64,000 nucleotides of DNA, from the NCBI GenBank assembly GCA_014904845.1, contig MU119234.1, positions 1 through 64,000 on the forward strand, read 5' to 3'. The notes under the pieces were generated by a model. The model searched no databases, had not been told where the DNA came from, and saw only the letters and a program-made list of their open reading frames with translations. The position numbers and the translations under genes are program-made. This document shows positions 27,588 through 39,130 of the stretch, in pieces; the stretch's first letter is position 1, and every line of letters starts with the position of its first letter. Source of the DNA: Acephala macrosclerotiorum (lineage: Eukaryota > Ascomycota > Leotiomycetes > Helotiales > Mollisiaceae).

Positions 27588-29490
27588 ATTGACAATCCAG
27601 AGTCGTGGAAATAATGTAGGAGACGATGGAAGATCTGGGACAGGACGAGTCGTTCGAGATCATTCCTGAATGAAGGATAACAAATGACAAGTACAATTGC
27701 CAACAAAGCTTCACAAGCTAGGAGGGAGAAAGTGTCGACACTTTGTAGATTTCATTTGGAGAAAGATATTATCACCTTAGCGCATTAACGCGTCGAGCAA
27801 GCATTCAAAACCCTACTGCATCAGAAACCATGATGGAAGAGTCTGCCGCCTCCCCAGAAGTGTAGATCAGTGGATAAGACGAAATTGAAGCTGTACATAG
27901 GGCTCACCGACTATGATGAACAATTAATTATACGCGACCCTGGTGTGGAAGAAACTTTCCAATTCATGCACTGATAAGGCTATCTCGTCACAAATCTACC
28001 ACAGAAGGACTTGCCGGGTCAAGAGGGACCTCTGCCTAGTAAACGTAATTAGAGGGACCAAAGCCTTGGGGTCAGGGGCTCACAGCCCTACGAAAGCAAC
28101 GCTCTAGACTTGCTGCGGCTTACTCGAGCCTCAGCACCCCTGGCGCCCATTCTTTGGCAGACCTAGTCGCAAATAAGAGCGCCCGATCAGAAGGCTTTTT
28201 CATCTGTCTGTGCTTTCACACGGTTTTTTTTTTTTTGCATAAAAGTCTGGAGCATGCTTTCTTAGGGCAGGGTTCTCGAATGGCTAGCCCAGCCCGGGAG
28301 GATTCCGAAGGAATTGGCCGAGAGAAAGCTGTCTGCGCAATTAGAAACGCTGAGGTCACGACTCGAAATCTAGAGCATCAAGAACATCGGGGCCGTTTTC
28401 TCAGAAGTCAGGACAGCCAAGAAAGAGGGCAAGTTTTGACGATATTAACGATTCATGCCTGACACCGCTGCCCTGCGGGGCTTCGCTGCCGTTACATACT
28501 GACTCGATCGGGTTGGCATGCATAGTCCCCAGCCGCTGTCACTTGTTTGGCGGGACGCCGGGCTCTGTCGGCGGTTGCGGTCCGCGGCGGAGGGGGAACT
28601 TTGGACGAGCTCAAAATAAGCTTTGCGGGGGGTGGGGGAAACTTTGGACGAGCTAGAAATAAGCTTTGCGGGATCTTCCGCGGACACACCATGTTGGCCG
28701 GCCGGCGACCCGCCAGTCACGGCGGTAAGCCACAAAAAGACGCTAGAGTTTTAACACGGCTCAAGCCCTGTAGATTAACCGAACTGTGACAGCCCAAAAA
28801 GAAAGGAGGGCTGTAGATCTGAATACTTAAAGGGCAAGGGGATATGAGTAGTGGTTCAAATCTTTTTACGCTTTAGAGCAGCGAACGATTCGTATCTCGT
28901 ATCAGGCGTAATAACTTGAAATACTCCACGCCAGAAACTTTACCAGAACGAGTAGCGATTAAAGAATTTCTCTCGATCTGAAAGATTTATTGCTTAGATT
29001 CCCCCTAGAGAAGAAGTTCTCGAACCCTTGACAAAAAGGGGCCAGTAGAAGATTGGTATATGAAGGAGCATGCACACCCTGCTCAGTACGCATGAACATG
29101 CGCATGCTTAATCCGCAGAGGCCGGGAGCGCCCCACTCCTCACCGTTTTACTTGCAAGAGCTGAGCGGCAGGGAGGTCATGTTAGATGCCAGGGACCCTA
29201 GGCTCGAGAAGGTCTTGGAATACCTTAAAGCTACTCAGCGTGTTCCCTCACCAGCCTCCCAGGCTCTCAGCGGAAAGTAGTAGCCGGCAGATCTCCACCC
29301 ACTTCGGAATTCAACCCCCTATCATCGCTCTTTCATTTCAATTCAGCTCATGGTGATCAAAGGAAGAAGGATCGACGTATCATTATCACCATATAAGGCC
29401 AGGAGCCTTTTCTCAAATCCGTGATTCATCTATTCATCACACTCTTTCGCTTTCTCTGTTTGAATTTTGTTCAGTCTTCTGGCTCTCATT
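27588..29490. other. Intergenic with GC-rich block and tandem repeat
   Basis: No supported gene. 28450-28745 is unusually GC- and CpG-rich and holds a two-copy repeat (listed separately). A small open frame at 29053-29280 has no domain. 29280-29490 is the promoter of the peroxidase gene. Confidence 0.5.
28592..28672. repeat. Two-copy tandem repeat, period about 42 bp
   Basis: Copies at 28592-28630 and 28634-28672 share a core running from GGGGGAA through CTTTGGACGAGCT to AATAAGCTTTGCGGG, with a few differences. They lie in a GC-rich segment with CCGCGG-type sites. Confidence 0.85.
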
Positions 29491-31292
29491 ATGAAGCTGT
29501 TCTGTGTATCGTTTTTTGTTCTGTCGCAAGCATTTCATCATGTCTCTGGTCTCCCAACATTTGCGGAAAGCATAGACATGAATGCCCCGGTTCCCCTTAA
29601 TGCGCTGAAGAAAAGCTCTAATGTTGTCGGCGGCACGGCAGATTTTGGAGGGCACCACATCCCCATTGAGCATTTGGCATCGCTTGTGAAGGATTCGCTG
29701 GCTGGAGGTATTCCTGATGCAAGGCGCATGAAAAAGAGGTCGACGTTCAACCCTGAGGCTCAACTTATTGATGGTTAGTTTCCCCATGGACACTTCCACG
29801 AGTCCGCTGACTACCACGCAGTGCACGGTGAACACGAGTTCATCATGCCGAACTATACTGCTGGGGATGTCCGTGGTCCATGCCCTGGATTGAACACATT
29901 GGCAAATCATGCCTACCTGCCGCGCAATGGGGTTGCCACCGTAAGATCGTCCTTTAAGCCTTCAGGACTTTTTGCTGATGAGCCGGGAGATTGCGCAATA
30001 CATTGATGCTACCAACAAAGTTTGGGGAATGGGTAAAGACATCAGCACTATACTCGCGGTATACGGTACAGTTTTTGGTGGCAATATTGTGTCCTTGAAC
30101 CCGAGTGTCAGCATGGTGAGACTTCATTCCACATCTCCCTTGCCTCTGCACAACTATACGGTTCCTGACACCAGCCCAGGGTGGTTACTCCAGCTCTGCA
30201 AATCCCGAAAACCTTCTTGATAACCTCGGCGGGCTTTTGGGAGAGCCTCGCGGCCTCTCTGGTACACACAACATCTTCGAAGTCGATGGATCGAACACCC
30301 GCGGTGACCTTTACGATCCTATTGGCAACAACAATGGTAAGTGTTTGGAACTTGTGCTTGGGTACTTGTCCTAAACTACAAGCCCCGGCTCTGCTTACCT
30401 TTTTGTTTCCACATCGCTGACTCCACCTTCTCACTGTTTAGACGTGAACATGACCTACTTCACCCGCTTGTTTAACAAGTAAAAGGACGCCGAGGTCCCC
30501 AACTATAGTCTGGACGTCATGATGGATTTTGCCGTCGAGAGATTCCTCCAGGACATTTCATACAACCCCAACTTTGTCTACCTACCATGGAGTGGATGGT
30601 TCGTCCGAAACGCAGCTATCCTATTCTCCGGTCGTCTGTTCGTCAATTGCTCCGAAGAGTATCCGGATGGAATTCTCGGTATGCTTCTCGCACTTATCAT
30701 AATCGGAGCTAACATGACTCGAAACAGGCAAGGAAGGGTTCAAGAGTATATACGGCATCACTGGTCCAGACGACAACATGGTCTATAACAGAGGAGGTGA
30801 CAGGATCCCAGAGAACTATTACCGCCGTCCCGATGATTTCACCTTCACCGATGGGCTCGAAGACCTGCTGTACCACACTGTCATCAAGCGCCCCATTCTC
30901 TTCAGGTAAGCTCTCCCAGATTCTTCTGGCTTTCGAGATTTCTTTTTCTGACTTTCGCCAGCATCGGAGGCAATGTGAATGGTGTAAACACCTTCACCGG
31001 TATCGACTATGCCAACATTACCGGAGGTGCCTTCAACGCCGCCCAGTTGCTAGAGGGCAACAACGCCCTTTGCTTTACCTTTCAATTCGTCAAGGAGGCC
31101 GCTCCCAACGTCTTATCCTCGCTGTATGCCACCATCGACCCGGTCCTCTCACAACTCACCAGCGCCCTTGACACCGTCTTCCTCTCCTTGGATTGTCCTG
31201 CATATAAGGATTTGAGCGTAAATGGGACCGATTTGTTTAGCTACTTCAAGGCCACCTACCCTGGAGCTGCTTTATCTAATGGCGCCATGTAG
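29491..31292 (+). pseudogene. Secreted chloroperoxidase/unspecific-peroxygenase-family heme protein, one internal stop
   Basis: Peroxidase_2 (heme-thiolate) family. Seven exons: 29491-29773, 29822-29940, 29990-30115, 30180-30336, 30442-30678, 30728-30905 and 30962-31292, all in phase, 477 codons. A signal peptide (MKLFCVSFFVLSQAFHHVSG) precedes the heme-ligand motif DVRGPCPGLNTLANHAYLPR (Cys of PCP). The acid-base region reads HNIFEVDGSNTRGDLY, matching the E-x-D-x-S style of the family. The C-terminal part is complete, ending LSNGAM. One defect: TAA at 30480-30482 in exon 5, between FTRLFNK and KDAEVPNYSLD, so translation would stop in mid-protein. CAA to TAA is a RIP-type change. A sequencing error or strain-specific loss is possible; otherwise the gene looks freshly broken. 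Confidence 0.8.
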
Positions 31293-34200
31293 ACTGCTGT
31301 CCTCGTTGTTTGGGAAGCATGGCCGTTTGGGGTTGCGAAGCTCTTACAATATATATAATCTTTTAATGCCAGTGATTTTCAATTCGGATATTTGAAGACT
31401 GCTGTTGATTACTTCGGTCGACATGGCATAGAAACTGAGCGGGGTACCTCGATCTTTTGATATCTAGCGTCTTATTCAGCTGCGGTGCAGTTCTCTGTTT
31501 TAAGGATTGTTTTCTGCGTTGGCTGGCGGCTATTCAAGTACTCGTGGCTGGTAACTTTCGTGAACTTCCTATTGCGGCTCTTGACGGTCTCCGCCAGTCT
31601 CTGCAAGCGGACATATTGAACATGACATATAAGGAAGGCTACGAGTCTCCATACTCTACAACACGGCGGGATCGATCTCGGGCCCACCGTGCCAGCAGCA
31701 CTCCACAAACTCTCGTCCTCTCAGTCTCCTCTTCCGGATTTTGCAAAGGCCATCAGATTTGTTCCCTTCCAGTCAATAAAGGAAGCATATTGTGCACTAG
31801 CCCACCGAAGAATAACATACCACCATCTAGTGTCGAATTGGTCAGAATGCAAGCGATAAAGCTGCCGATGATCTTCCAACTCAAGTCTCACAAGCAACTG
31901 AGGATATTGTGATCCAAATGCGAGGCACACCTTATGCCCTTTAAGACGCCTTCCCAGGAATCGACAAGCTTCAGGACAAGCACTACGATGAGATCGCCAC
32001 GGTTATCGAGCGCAGCATGCTTGTATCATTCCACAGGGTCCCCTTTGAAGAATTCCTTAGGTTTAGGATGGGGAGGGACGCCAGCGTGACAAATTTCTTT
32101 TTCGAGCTATACTTGGACGCCTTGAAGTCGTTTCACGACATTCTTGAGGAACATATCAGAAAATATGCCGTGGGGTCTCGTGAGCTCTAGCATAAGTGGA
32201 GTTTGATCAAAAAGGTACGCATTTGCTGGCACAAGAGCTCCAGTCTGCTAACTTTGGCCAAGGAATTGGAAACACGATTCTTTCTTACCGCTCAGATTTT
32301 ATCCGCCAAAGCCTTCAAATCCCAAGCATCGATCAGCAACATTACGACCTTTTGCGCTAGGGAAGCTGTTTGCAGTCTCTTGGATACCCTCGTACCGATA
32401 AATTCCCTCTTTTGTACCAGTCTCGAAGAGATGCCGGACCAAGTTGCGACTCTCGCCGACTTATACGAACCCAGGGTCTGGGATTCCCGGGAGGATAATG
32501 ATAACATATCACAGCCTTTGTGCCAGAGGAGCTCGAAGAAACGATGTTCGGTGTAGGTTGTGGTTGCGCTAATGCCAAATTGTCGCTCGCTGAAACGGTC
32601 GGAGGCTGATTCACAATACTAGTCAAGACTTCAAGCTCTATTTCACAGGGTTTGCTCCAGTCTATGGCCAGTTCAGGGTGATATATTAGAGAGTGCGTCG
32701 ATCAGCATCCTCATCCAGCTCTATCTTGAATGTGAACGTGTTACGTCTCAAGTCCCACGATTCTCGACGTCCGCAAGTGATGGTATAACCTGCAGACTTG
32801 CCGGTCCTCTCAGCCATCGAGACATCCCTCCCAAACGTCTCGTTCAATTCGGAAGATCCCACTATGAAGCCATCATCAAAGTTGTTATTTACAAAGGAAC
32901 CTTCGAAGACTATCCAGATAATGTAGAAGTTTACTGTGGTCTGCCGATATTTGGGACCTGTTCGAAGACCTGAGTTTACCTCGCATGCGTTGCCCTCAGA
33001 GACACGATGAATTTGTGACTCCAAGGCACAAAAACTGTTAACTCTTCCTAATCCAGAAGAACTTTTTCATTCAGGACCTGCACATCACCAACCTTGGAAT
33101 ATACCGGCTGAGAGTACTTACCCTAGACATGAATTACGGTGTAGGCGGCGGTAGGACAGAAGGAGTTGCATTCTCGCGATCCACGACATTCGAAGTCAAG
33201 TATATAGCTCCCCAATGCCTAGCTGCTGGCCTCAAAGACTGACGACCAAGCAGGATACACAAAGGAGGTGTCTCAATTCTGTACAAGCATATCGCATGGG
33301 GTCTTAAAGGCCAGAATCCTGATTTCGTGCCCTCCCGCCATGGCTGCCTAGCTGGAATTATTCTAAACGGACCGGGAGACTTGGTGGCTCCTTCCCATAT
33401 TATAATCGACGTTCTTGGATATTCAAAGTTATCAGAGGAATACGGTCATATGGGAGGAAACAAAAGAAAAAGCTACGCTGCACAGTTCCCTTATTTCGGT
33501 CAGAATGGCGGCAAGAGACGAGCTGAACCAAGTGGGGTACGATGGGGCTGATGGGCTTGCGATGAACAAGCGCATTCGCCTGCTGATGGTGGTGGGAAAA
33601 GAGGTAAGATTGCTTGGAGGAAGTCGATTCGTTCCGAGCTCCTTCATTTGATATGCAGCTCGTTATTGACAGCGGCAAAGTATCGTTACAGCGGTGCAAT
33701 TAACTAGTACAAAACCCAAAAATTGCCGAGAATATAAAATGAATAAAAATCGCAAAATTTAAAAAATTTTGCTTTTTTTATATAATTTTAATTTAAAATA
33801 AAAATTAATAACTTTATAAAGTAATAATTTTTTTAAAAAAAATTTATATATAAAATAAGTATATAATACGTAATATATTAATTAATATATAAATTAAATA
33901 TAAAATATATAAAAAAAAAATTTTTATATAATTTATTTATCGAATTTTTATTAAAAAAATTTAAAATTTTTAATTATTATTATTTTAATCGCAATTTCCT
34001 TGGTTATAATCTCTTTATTTATAAACGTCTCGACTTTATTTAATATTTCGAAAATTATCCAATTACAAAAAACGTTAAACGAATTATTAAATCGCATTAT
34101 AAATATAGCGTTTGAATATTTACAGAATTGCAAACTATACGAAAACCAAGCCGGTCGAACCAATTCCAAACGCAACGTAGATACTAATGTTCTTTCCCAT

Positions 34201-35120
34201 TTATGGATTGCCATCGAACTTGTTATTTATTTCAAACCATTACTTCAGCCAAACACTGCCTCCTGTTGCAAAAGAGTAAGATTTAGAGTCATTTTACGCA
34301 TTTGTAAACTACGTAAAATGCTGTTTAAAGAACTAGGATATAAGCTATCGAACACCTTATATCCTCCAGTCAGACCATATGACTGGACTAGTCCTAATCC
34401 GGAACGACAACACCAGTCTCACACTATTACACTGTTTGTTATACTTTGGTAAGCTGAGTTTTTATTCGTAACTCTTCTCGTAGCGAGGTTGTTGTGCTGC
34501 GATACTTAATATAATTTTTTAAGGTCGATCGTCCTTTTTGATTGAAGTCACTCAGCATGGAGATATTATTATAAGTGTGGGGCAGGTGGCACATGAACGG
34601 TGGCCGCTACTTGAAACGTTTGACAGAAGCTATAATTATAAGTGCTAGTGGAATGTCCGTAAAACCTCCGGAATTATCCGTGAATTACATTACTCGTTGG
34701 GAATTTTGCGAAGATTGCCGGGAACTTGTCGGTGGTGGGCTGAGATCCAAACAAACTTCTAATTAAGATAAACTCCTCTAGGAACAAGGTAATGGGTGGT
34801 CGTCCCAACCATGTACATTTCCCCCCTTCGAGATCGTTCGTGCTCTTGTACCGTCACAGCTTGGTTAGATGCCCAGCGACCTTCTAACAGAAACTTGTGG
34901 TGTTCCCTTGTCAGTGGCGCACGCCATCGGAGATCTGTAAAATAAGGAAAAGCGCGATGCACAACATTGTCGGTCCTTCTGATAGTGCCCTATCTTGCAA
35001 TAAGCCTCGCCATCGCTCTGCCTGTCCTCGTTGGAATGCTGCTCGTTGAGTCATGTTTTGAGGCCTTGTTGAAATCTGGTGTGGGAGTGAATAATCAGCT
35101 TCTAATCTGGTAAAAGGCAA
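31293..35120. other. Decayed region with coding fragments and an AT island
   Basis: No intact gene. On the plus strand about 31940-32190 reads as protein (DKLQDKHYDEIATVIERS, then FEEFLRFRMGRDASV, then FFFELYLDALKSFHD) but is broken by stops. Further fragments appear near 32780-32970 (PPKRLVQFGRSHYEAIIK) and 33360-33440. I do not recognise the family. The AT island at 33735-33990 interrupts the region. Confidence 0.4.
33735..33990. repeat. AT-rich island, probable RIP-degraded repeat
   Basis: About 255 bp of nearly pure A/T. The frame that follows it (34000-34452) is AT-biased and carries no domain. Confidence 0.55.
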
Positions 35121-36043
35121 TCACACTTGCTCAAGGTACAAAGGTCGACCGTCCATCACTTGTCGCTCGGTGGAAGGAACTCTCGCACGGCTTGAATTCT
35201 GTGTTGTCCATGAAGACATTCAAGCTGAAAGTCCTTCGGAAAGACTAGTTGTGGACATCCGCTCGGCTGGTTGGTCAGCAGCTCGCGAGCAGCGACGCCG
35301 GAGCCGTGAAGAGTAGCATCAAGGAGTTGCTGATCGATTTACACTTCAATATGATTTCGTACTTCCAACCGGCGACATCTATCTTTCCGGAAGCATCGCT
35401 TAAGATACTCGACATGCTTCAGGTCGAGATCTCTGCTTGTGCTGCTGAAAATGAAGCACGTCCAGACAACAGCGACGACGAAACAGACGACGACTTCCCA
35501 TCAATCGAAGAGCTCCTTAGTCAGATTTCGCGCGAGGGGATCTCGACAGGAGGATACCAGAATCCTAAAGATACCCTCCAGCATCTTGAAGAGGCTGCTC
35601 TTAACATAAGTGGAAGCCGTCTCAGTTCAACAGTCAAGATTGGATGATGGCATAGGCGGTATCCAAGGTACTCGAGGCATGCGCGACCGCTCTCCAATCA
35701 CTATAGCGAGCGGTTTCCTGACAATACGCAGGCAAACCAGTGATTCTCGAAGATGACGAGTCAGACACTCCCAACCCCAAAGCCACTACCGATCAAAGCA
35801 AGCCAACTGATCCGTTTAGCCACGAACCATAGTGTGATATCGAAAACGAGGGCTATGTTGACGACAACCTCCGTTCAATTCCTTTGCTCGAGCAAGAAGG
35901 TTTGGCTTTTACACCCACGCCTGCCTAAGGCCAGTCTCACTCTTTCCACCACTCCCCTAGACCATCACAAGACCAGATCAACGAACTTTGAACAGCTTCA
36001 GTATGCGATCCGTGCCAGTGTTCGCACCGAAGACTCCATGTGA
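35121..36043 (+). pseudogene. Degenerate acidic protein fragment
   Basis: An open stretch at 35249-35647 is preceded in the same frame by about 35 codons of protein-like sequence (VDRPSLVARWKELSHGLN) ending in TAG at 35246-35248. It encodes a helical part (SSIKELLIDLHFNMISYFQ) and an acidic part (DNSDDETDDDFPSIEELLSQ). Downstream, 35740-35930 reads EDDESDTPNPKATTDQSK and GYVDDNLRSIPLLEQEG in another frame with stops. This looks like one gene broken by stops and frameshifts. The family is not recognised. Confidence 0.35.
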
Positions 36044-37361
36044 TACGTCGCTGGCATTCACAGTGTTGCCATCTTTGGTGTTGATCCTACGAGCGTTAGC
36101 TATGTTCAAAAGCCTCGTTGGCATTCTTACCATCCAGCACAGGCATCGACGTTAACTCAGTATGCTATAAGCACTCGTTTGACCATCCTGGACGTCGGTG
36201 ACTATACGTGACCTGAAGACGATCCTCAAGACGGCCAACACCGAGATAATAATTCGATAATCAAAGCCAGAAATTCTCTCTCTCTTACTTGTGATCGAGG
36301 CTGGACGTTTTGTTGGAAGAGCTGGTTGTCGGAAGAGACGTTCCGGCAGGATCTTGATAACGCGGCTCCCACCTTTGATGTGCATCGAGGCGGACGCACT
36401 AAGATGAGCGTCCTGCATCATCATTTCTGGGGAACGCGCTCTACTCCGACGAGATGATTAAAAAGGACGGATTGATTACTGAGAAATTTAATATCAAAGA
36501 GAGACATCAGGACTACTTACGATGGAGGCAGGGAAGCACAACGTAGGGAATAAATTAAACGGTAATGCCGCTGATCAAGATTCAAAGCGAGCCTCACCAC
36601 CCGATTTTGTCCTTCCTCATTCGGACGCTCCCCGCCATATTTCATTTCTCGGAAGCGGCCGCCCCATTCGAAAACGTTGTGCAAACCGACGGTTTGGTGT
36701 GGGTAAGAACAGGGGGGAGGTTTTTGGAAATGAGCTGACTTGATGCGATGTGACAAATGATAATATTTAAAAGAAACGTGTGGTGGTTTCGAGGAAACTT
36801 AAAAATACGAGAGAATCTGAACTAAGCATTTAAGGTTTACTCTTTCGGGAGAACAGCCAATAGCGTGGGTCGTTAGAAATTTCAGCCTCAAATTTCTAGC
36901 CTAGTTTGGTAGAGGAATCAATAATCCCACCCCTGAGCGTTTGTTCTTTTGCTCAAGTCACGACTGATCAGTAGCGCTCAGGCGTCAAGGATCAAAAGAG
37001 AGAAGAGATGGAGCGGCCGCAGTTTCATACGAAGCACATTGCCTGATTCCCTTCGGACCACTTCCTCAAAACTGCAATAACCTTATCGATCCATCTATAT
37101 TTGATGGAGCCATCCCCGCATTCGCAGGGATTTCTTTTTGAAGCTTTGCCTTGGCCACATTGTACTGATCGATCCTAGGGCCAACCTTAAGACTCGTATC
37201 TGCCAGATCTAATCTCGCCCTGGATCAGCGTCGTCCGATTCCGGTTTGTCTGTGCCCCTCTGAACCAAAGTATAATAAAGGTCATCACGTTTATGCATCG
37301 TTTGTTCGAAACCTTAGTGCTTGTGCAATGCGAAGATTCCAACTTCTAACTTAGCTAAGAA
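36044..37361. other. Intergenic
   Basis: No gene supported. The right end is the distal promoter of the pectin lyase gene. Confidence 0.5.
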
Positions 37362-37607
37362 GTACAATCACATCAAATCTAAGATTCCATACCGGTATTT
37401 CTATATTACTCGAGCAGTTAGTCAGAAAAAGGAAGGTATACTAGTACAATCACATCAAATCTAAGATTCCATACCGGTATCTCTATATTACTCGGGCAGT
37501 TAGTTAGAAAAAGGAAGGTATACTAGTACAATCACATCAAATCTAAGATTCCATACCGGTATCTCTATATTACTCGGGCAGTTAGTCAGAAAAAGGAAGG
37601 TATGCTA
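37362..37607. repeat. Three tandem copies of an 82-bp unit in the pectin lyase promoter
   Basis: Copies start at 37362, 37444 and 37526, each opening with GTACAATCACATCAAATC. They differ by only a few bases. Each copy carries the 10-bp palindrome ATACCGGTAT. The array ends about 160 bp before the pectin lyase start codon. Confidence 0.95.
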
Positions 37608-37769
37608 GTACATCAAACTAACCCCACACTCTTCTGAGGTAATAGTTTAAACGGATCAGGATGTATAAGAGTCCTGTATCTCTTTCCAACGATTCCAACG
37701 CTCTTTGGACATCCCAACCACCCCTACATTCTTTTGGCATTCCAACTATTCCTACATTCTTTCAACATC

Positions 37770-39130
37770 ATGGTTAAACTACTTCCCTTTTTCGCGGCTA
37801 TTGTTTTCTTTCAGCCAGCATTTGTTCTAGCTATCGGAGGAGCAACGGGTTCACCCCAAGGCTTTGCAAGTGGAACCACAGGCGGCGGGGATGCAGCGGC
37901 CGTGACGCCAACAACTACCGCAGAATTGATCAACTATTTGGGTGACAGCTCTCCCCAGGTCATTGTATGTTTATCTTTACTCAGTTTCGTGCTCGAATGA
38001 CTGATGCATGTTAAAACAGATCATCGATAGGGAGTCAGTACTTATTCTTGGAAAGCCGCTAGGATTTTCAAACTAACGCTAAGGCAGGTTCGACTTCACG
38101 AATACTGAAGGGCTTTGTAACAACTGTGCTGGATGCATTCCCTCCTCTGATACTTGTGGATCAGCAGGTCAACTGTCAATTGACGTAAACGGCTGGTGTG
38201 GGTCTGACCCAAAAACCACCATCAGTTATGACAAGGCCGCTATTGAGGGGATTTATGTTCACTCAAATAAATCTATCATCGGCAAAGGAGACAATGCTAT
38301 TTTTCGAGGCAAAGGCCTTCGATTGGTGAATAACGTTCAAAATGTCATCATCCAAAATATTCACTTCACCGATCTGAATCCGGAATTCATCTGGGGCGGC
38401 GATGCCATCACATTGGATGGTACCGACAACATCTGGATTGATCACTGCAAGGTGAAAACTGAGTTCCACACATCAAGGTGCTGAGCTGACTGATTACCAG
38501 TTCTCCCTTATTGGCAGGCAGATGATCGTGCTGGGCTTTGGACCGTCCGGTCGTGTTACAATTTCAAATTGCGAGTTTGACGGACAGACAAGCTGGTCCA
38601 CAAACTGCGATGGCAGACACTATTGGACGATCCTCGGATATGGCAATGACGATTTCGTCACATTTGTAGGCAACTATATCCACCATACAGCTGGCCGTTC
38701 CCCAAGGCTCGGCTACAACGGCTTGTGGCACGCCGTCAACAACTACTGGTATTCAAATTCTGGCCATGCATTTGATGTCGCTAGCGGTTCAAATGCCTTG
38801 ATCGAGGGTATGTTTATCTCCTGTTTTGTAATAACCATTAGACTTTCAAGCTTATATTACTAAGGCAATGTCTTCGAAAATGTTTCAACAACGCTTCTTC
38901 CCAACTCCACTCCAGGACAGGTCTTTGTCCCTAGGAAGCCTAGCACCAGTGAGTGCGCACAATATCTCAACCGCAATTGCTATTCGAACTCGGTAATAAG
39001 CTCTGGTTCTCTTAGCGGATCTGCCACTGGTTTTATGGTGAACTTCACTGGACATGACATTGCTCCTGCGATTTCCCCATCAACAGTCAAGGCATCTGTT
39101 TTGGCAAACGCTGGTGTTTGCAAGATCTAA
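37770..39130 (+). CDS. Secreted PL1 pectin lyase
   Basis: Endo-acting lyase that cuts methyl-esterified pectin by beta-elimination, secreted to the plant cell wall. Five exons, 37770-37964, 38020-38033, 38088-38451, 38501-38807 and 38865-39130, give 381 aa. Exon 2 is only 14 nt and is needed to read VIIIDREFDF. The start at 37770 gives a clean signal peptide (MVKLLPFFAAIVFFQPAFVLA); an upstream in-frame ATG at 37734 is less likely. Family motifs are SPQGFASGTTGGG, NIWIDHCK, IGRQMIVLGFG, the beta-helix strand RHYWTILGYGNDD, and AGRSPRLGYNGLWHAVNNYW with the likely catalytic Arg. Paired cysteines appear in CNNCAGC. Pectate lyase is the alternative, but the GRQ and HAVNN blocks resemble pectin lyases. 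Regulation by repeats upstream is possible. Confidence 0.88.

Noticed and set aside
28840..28870. Possible tRNA B-box (GGTTCAAATCT)
   Set aside because: No matching acceptor stem or A-box at the right spacing.
34000..34452. 150-aa frame next to an AT island
   Set aside because: Composition is dominated by AT bias and no domain is visible.
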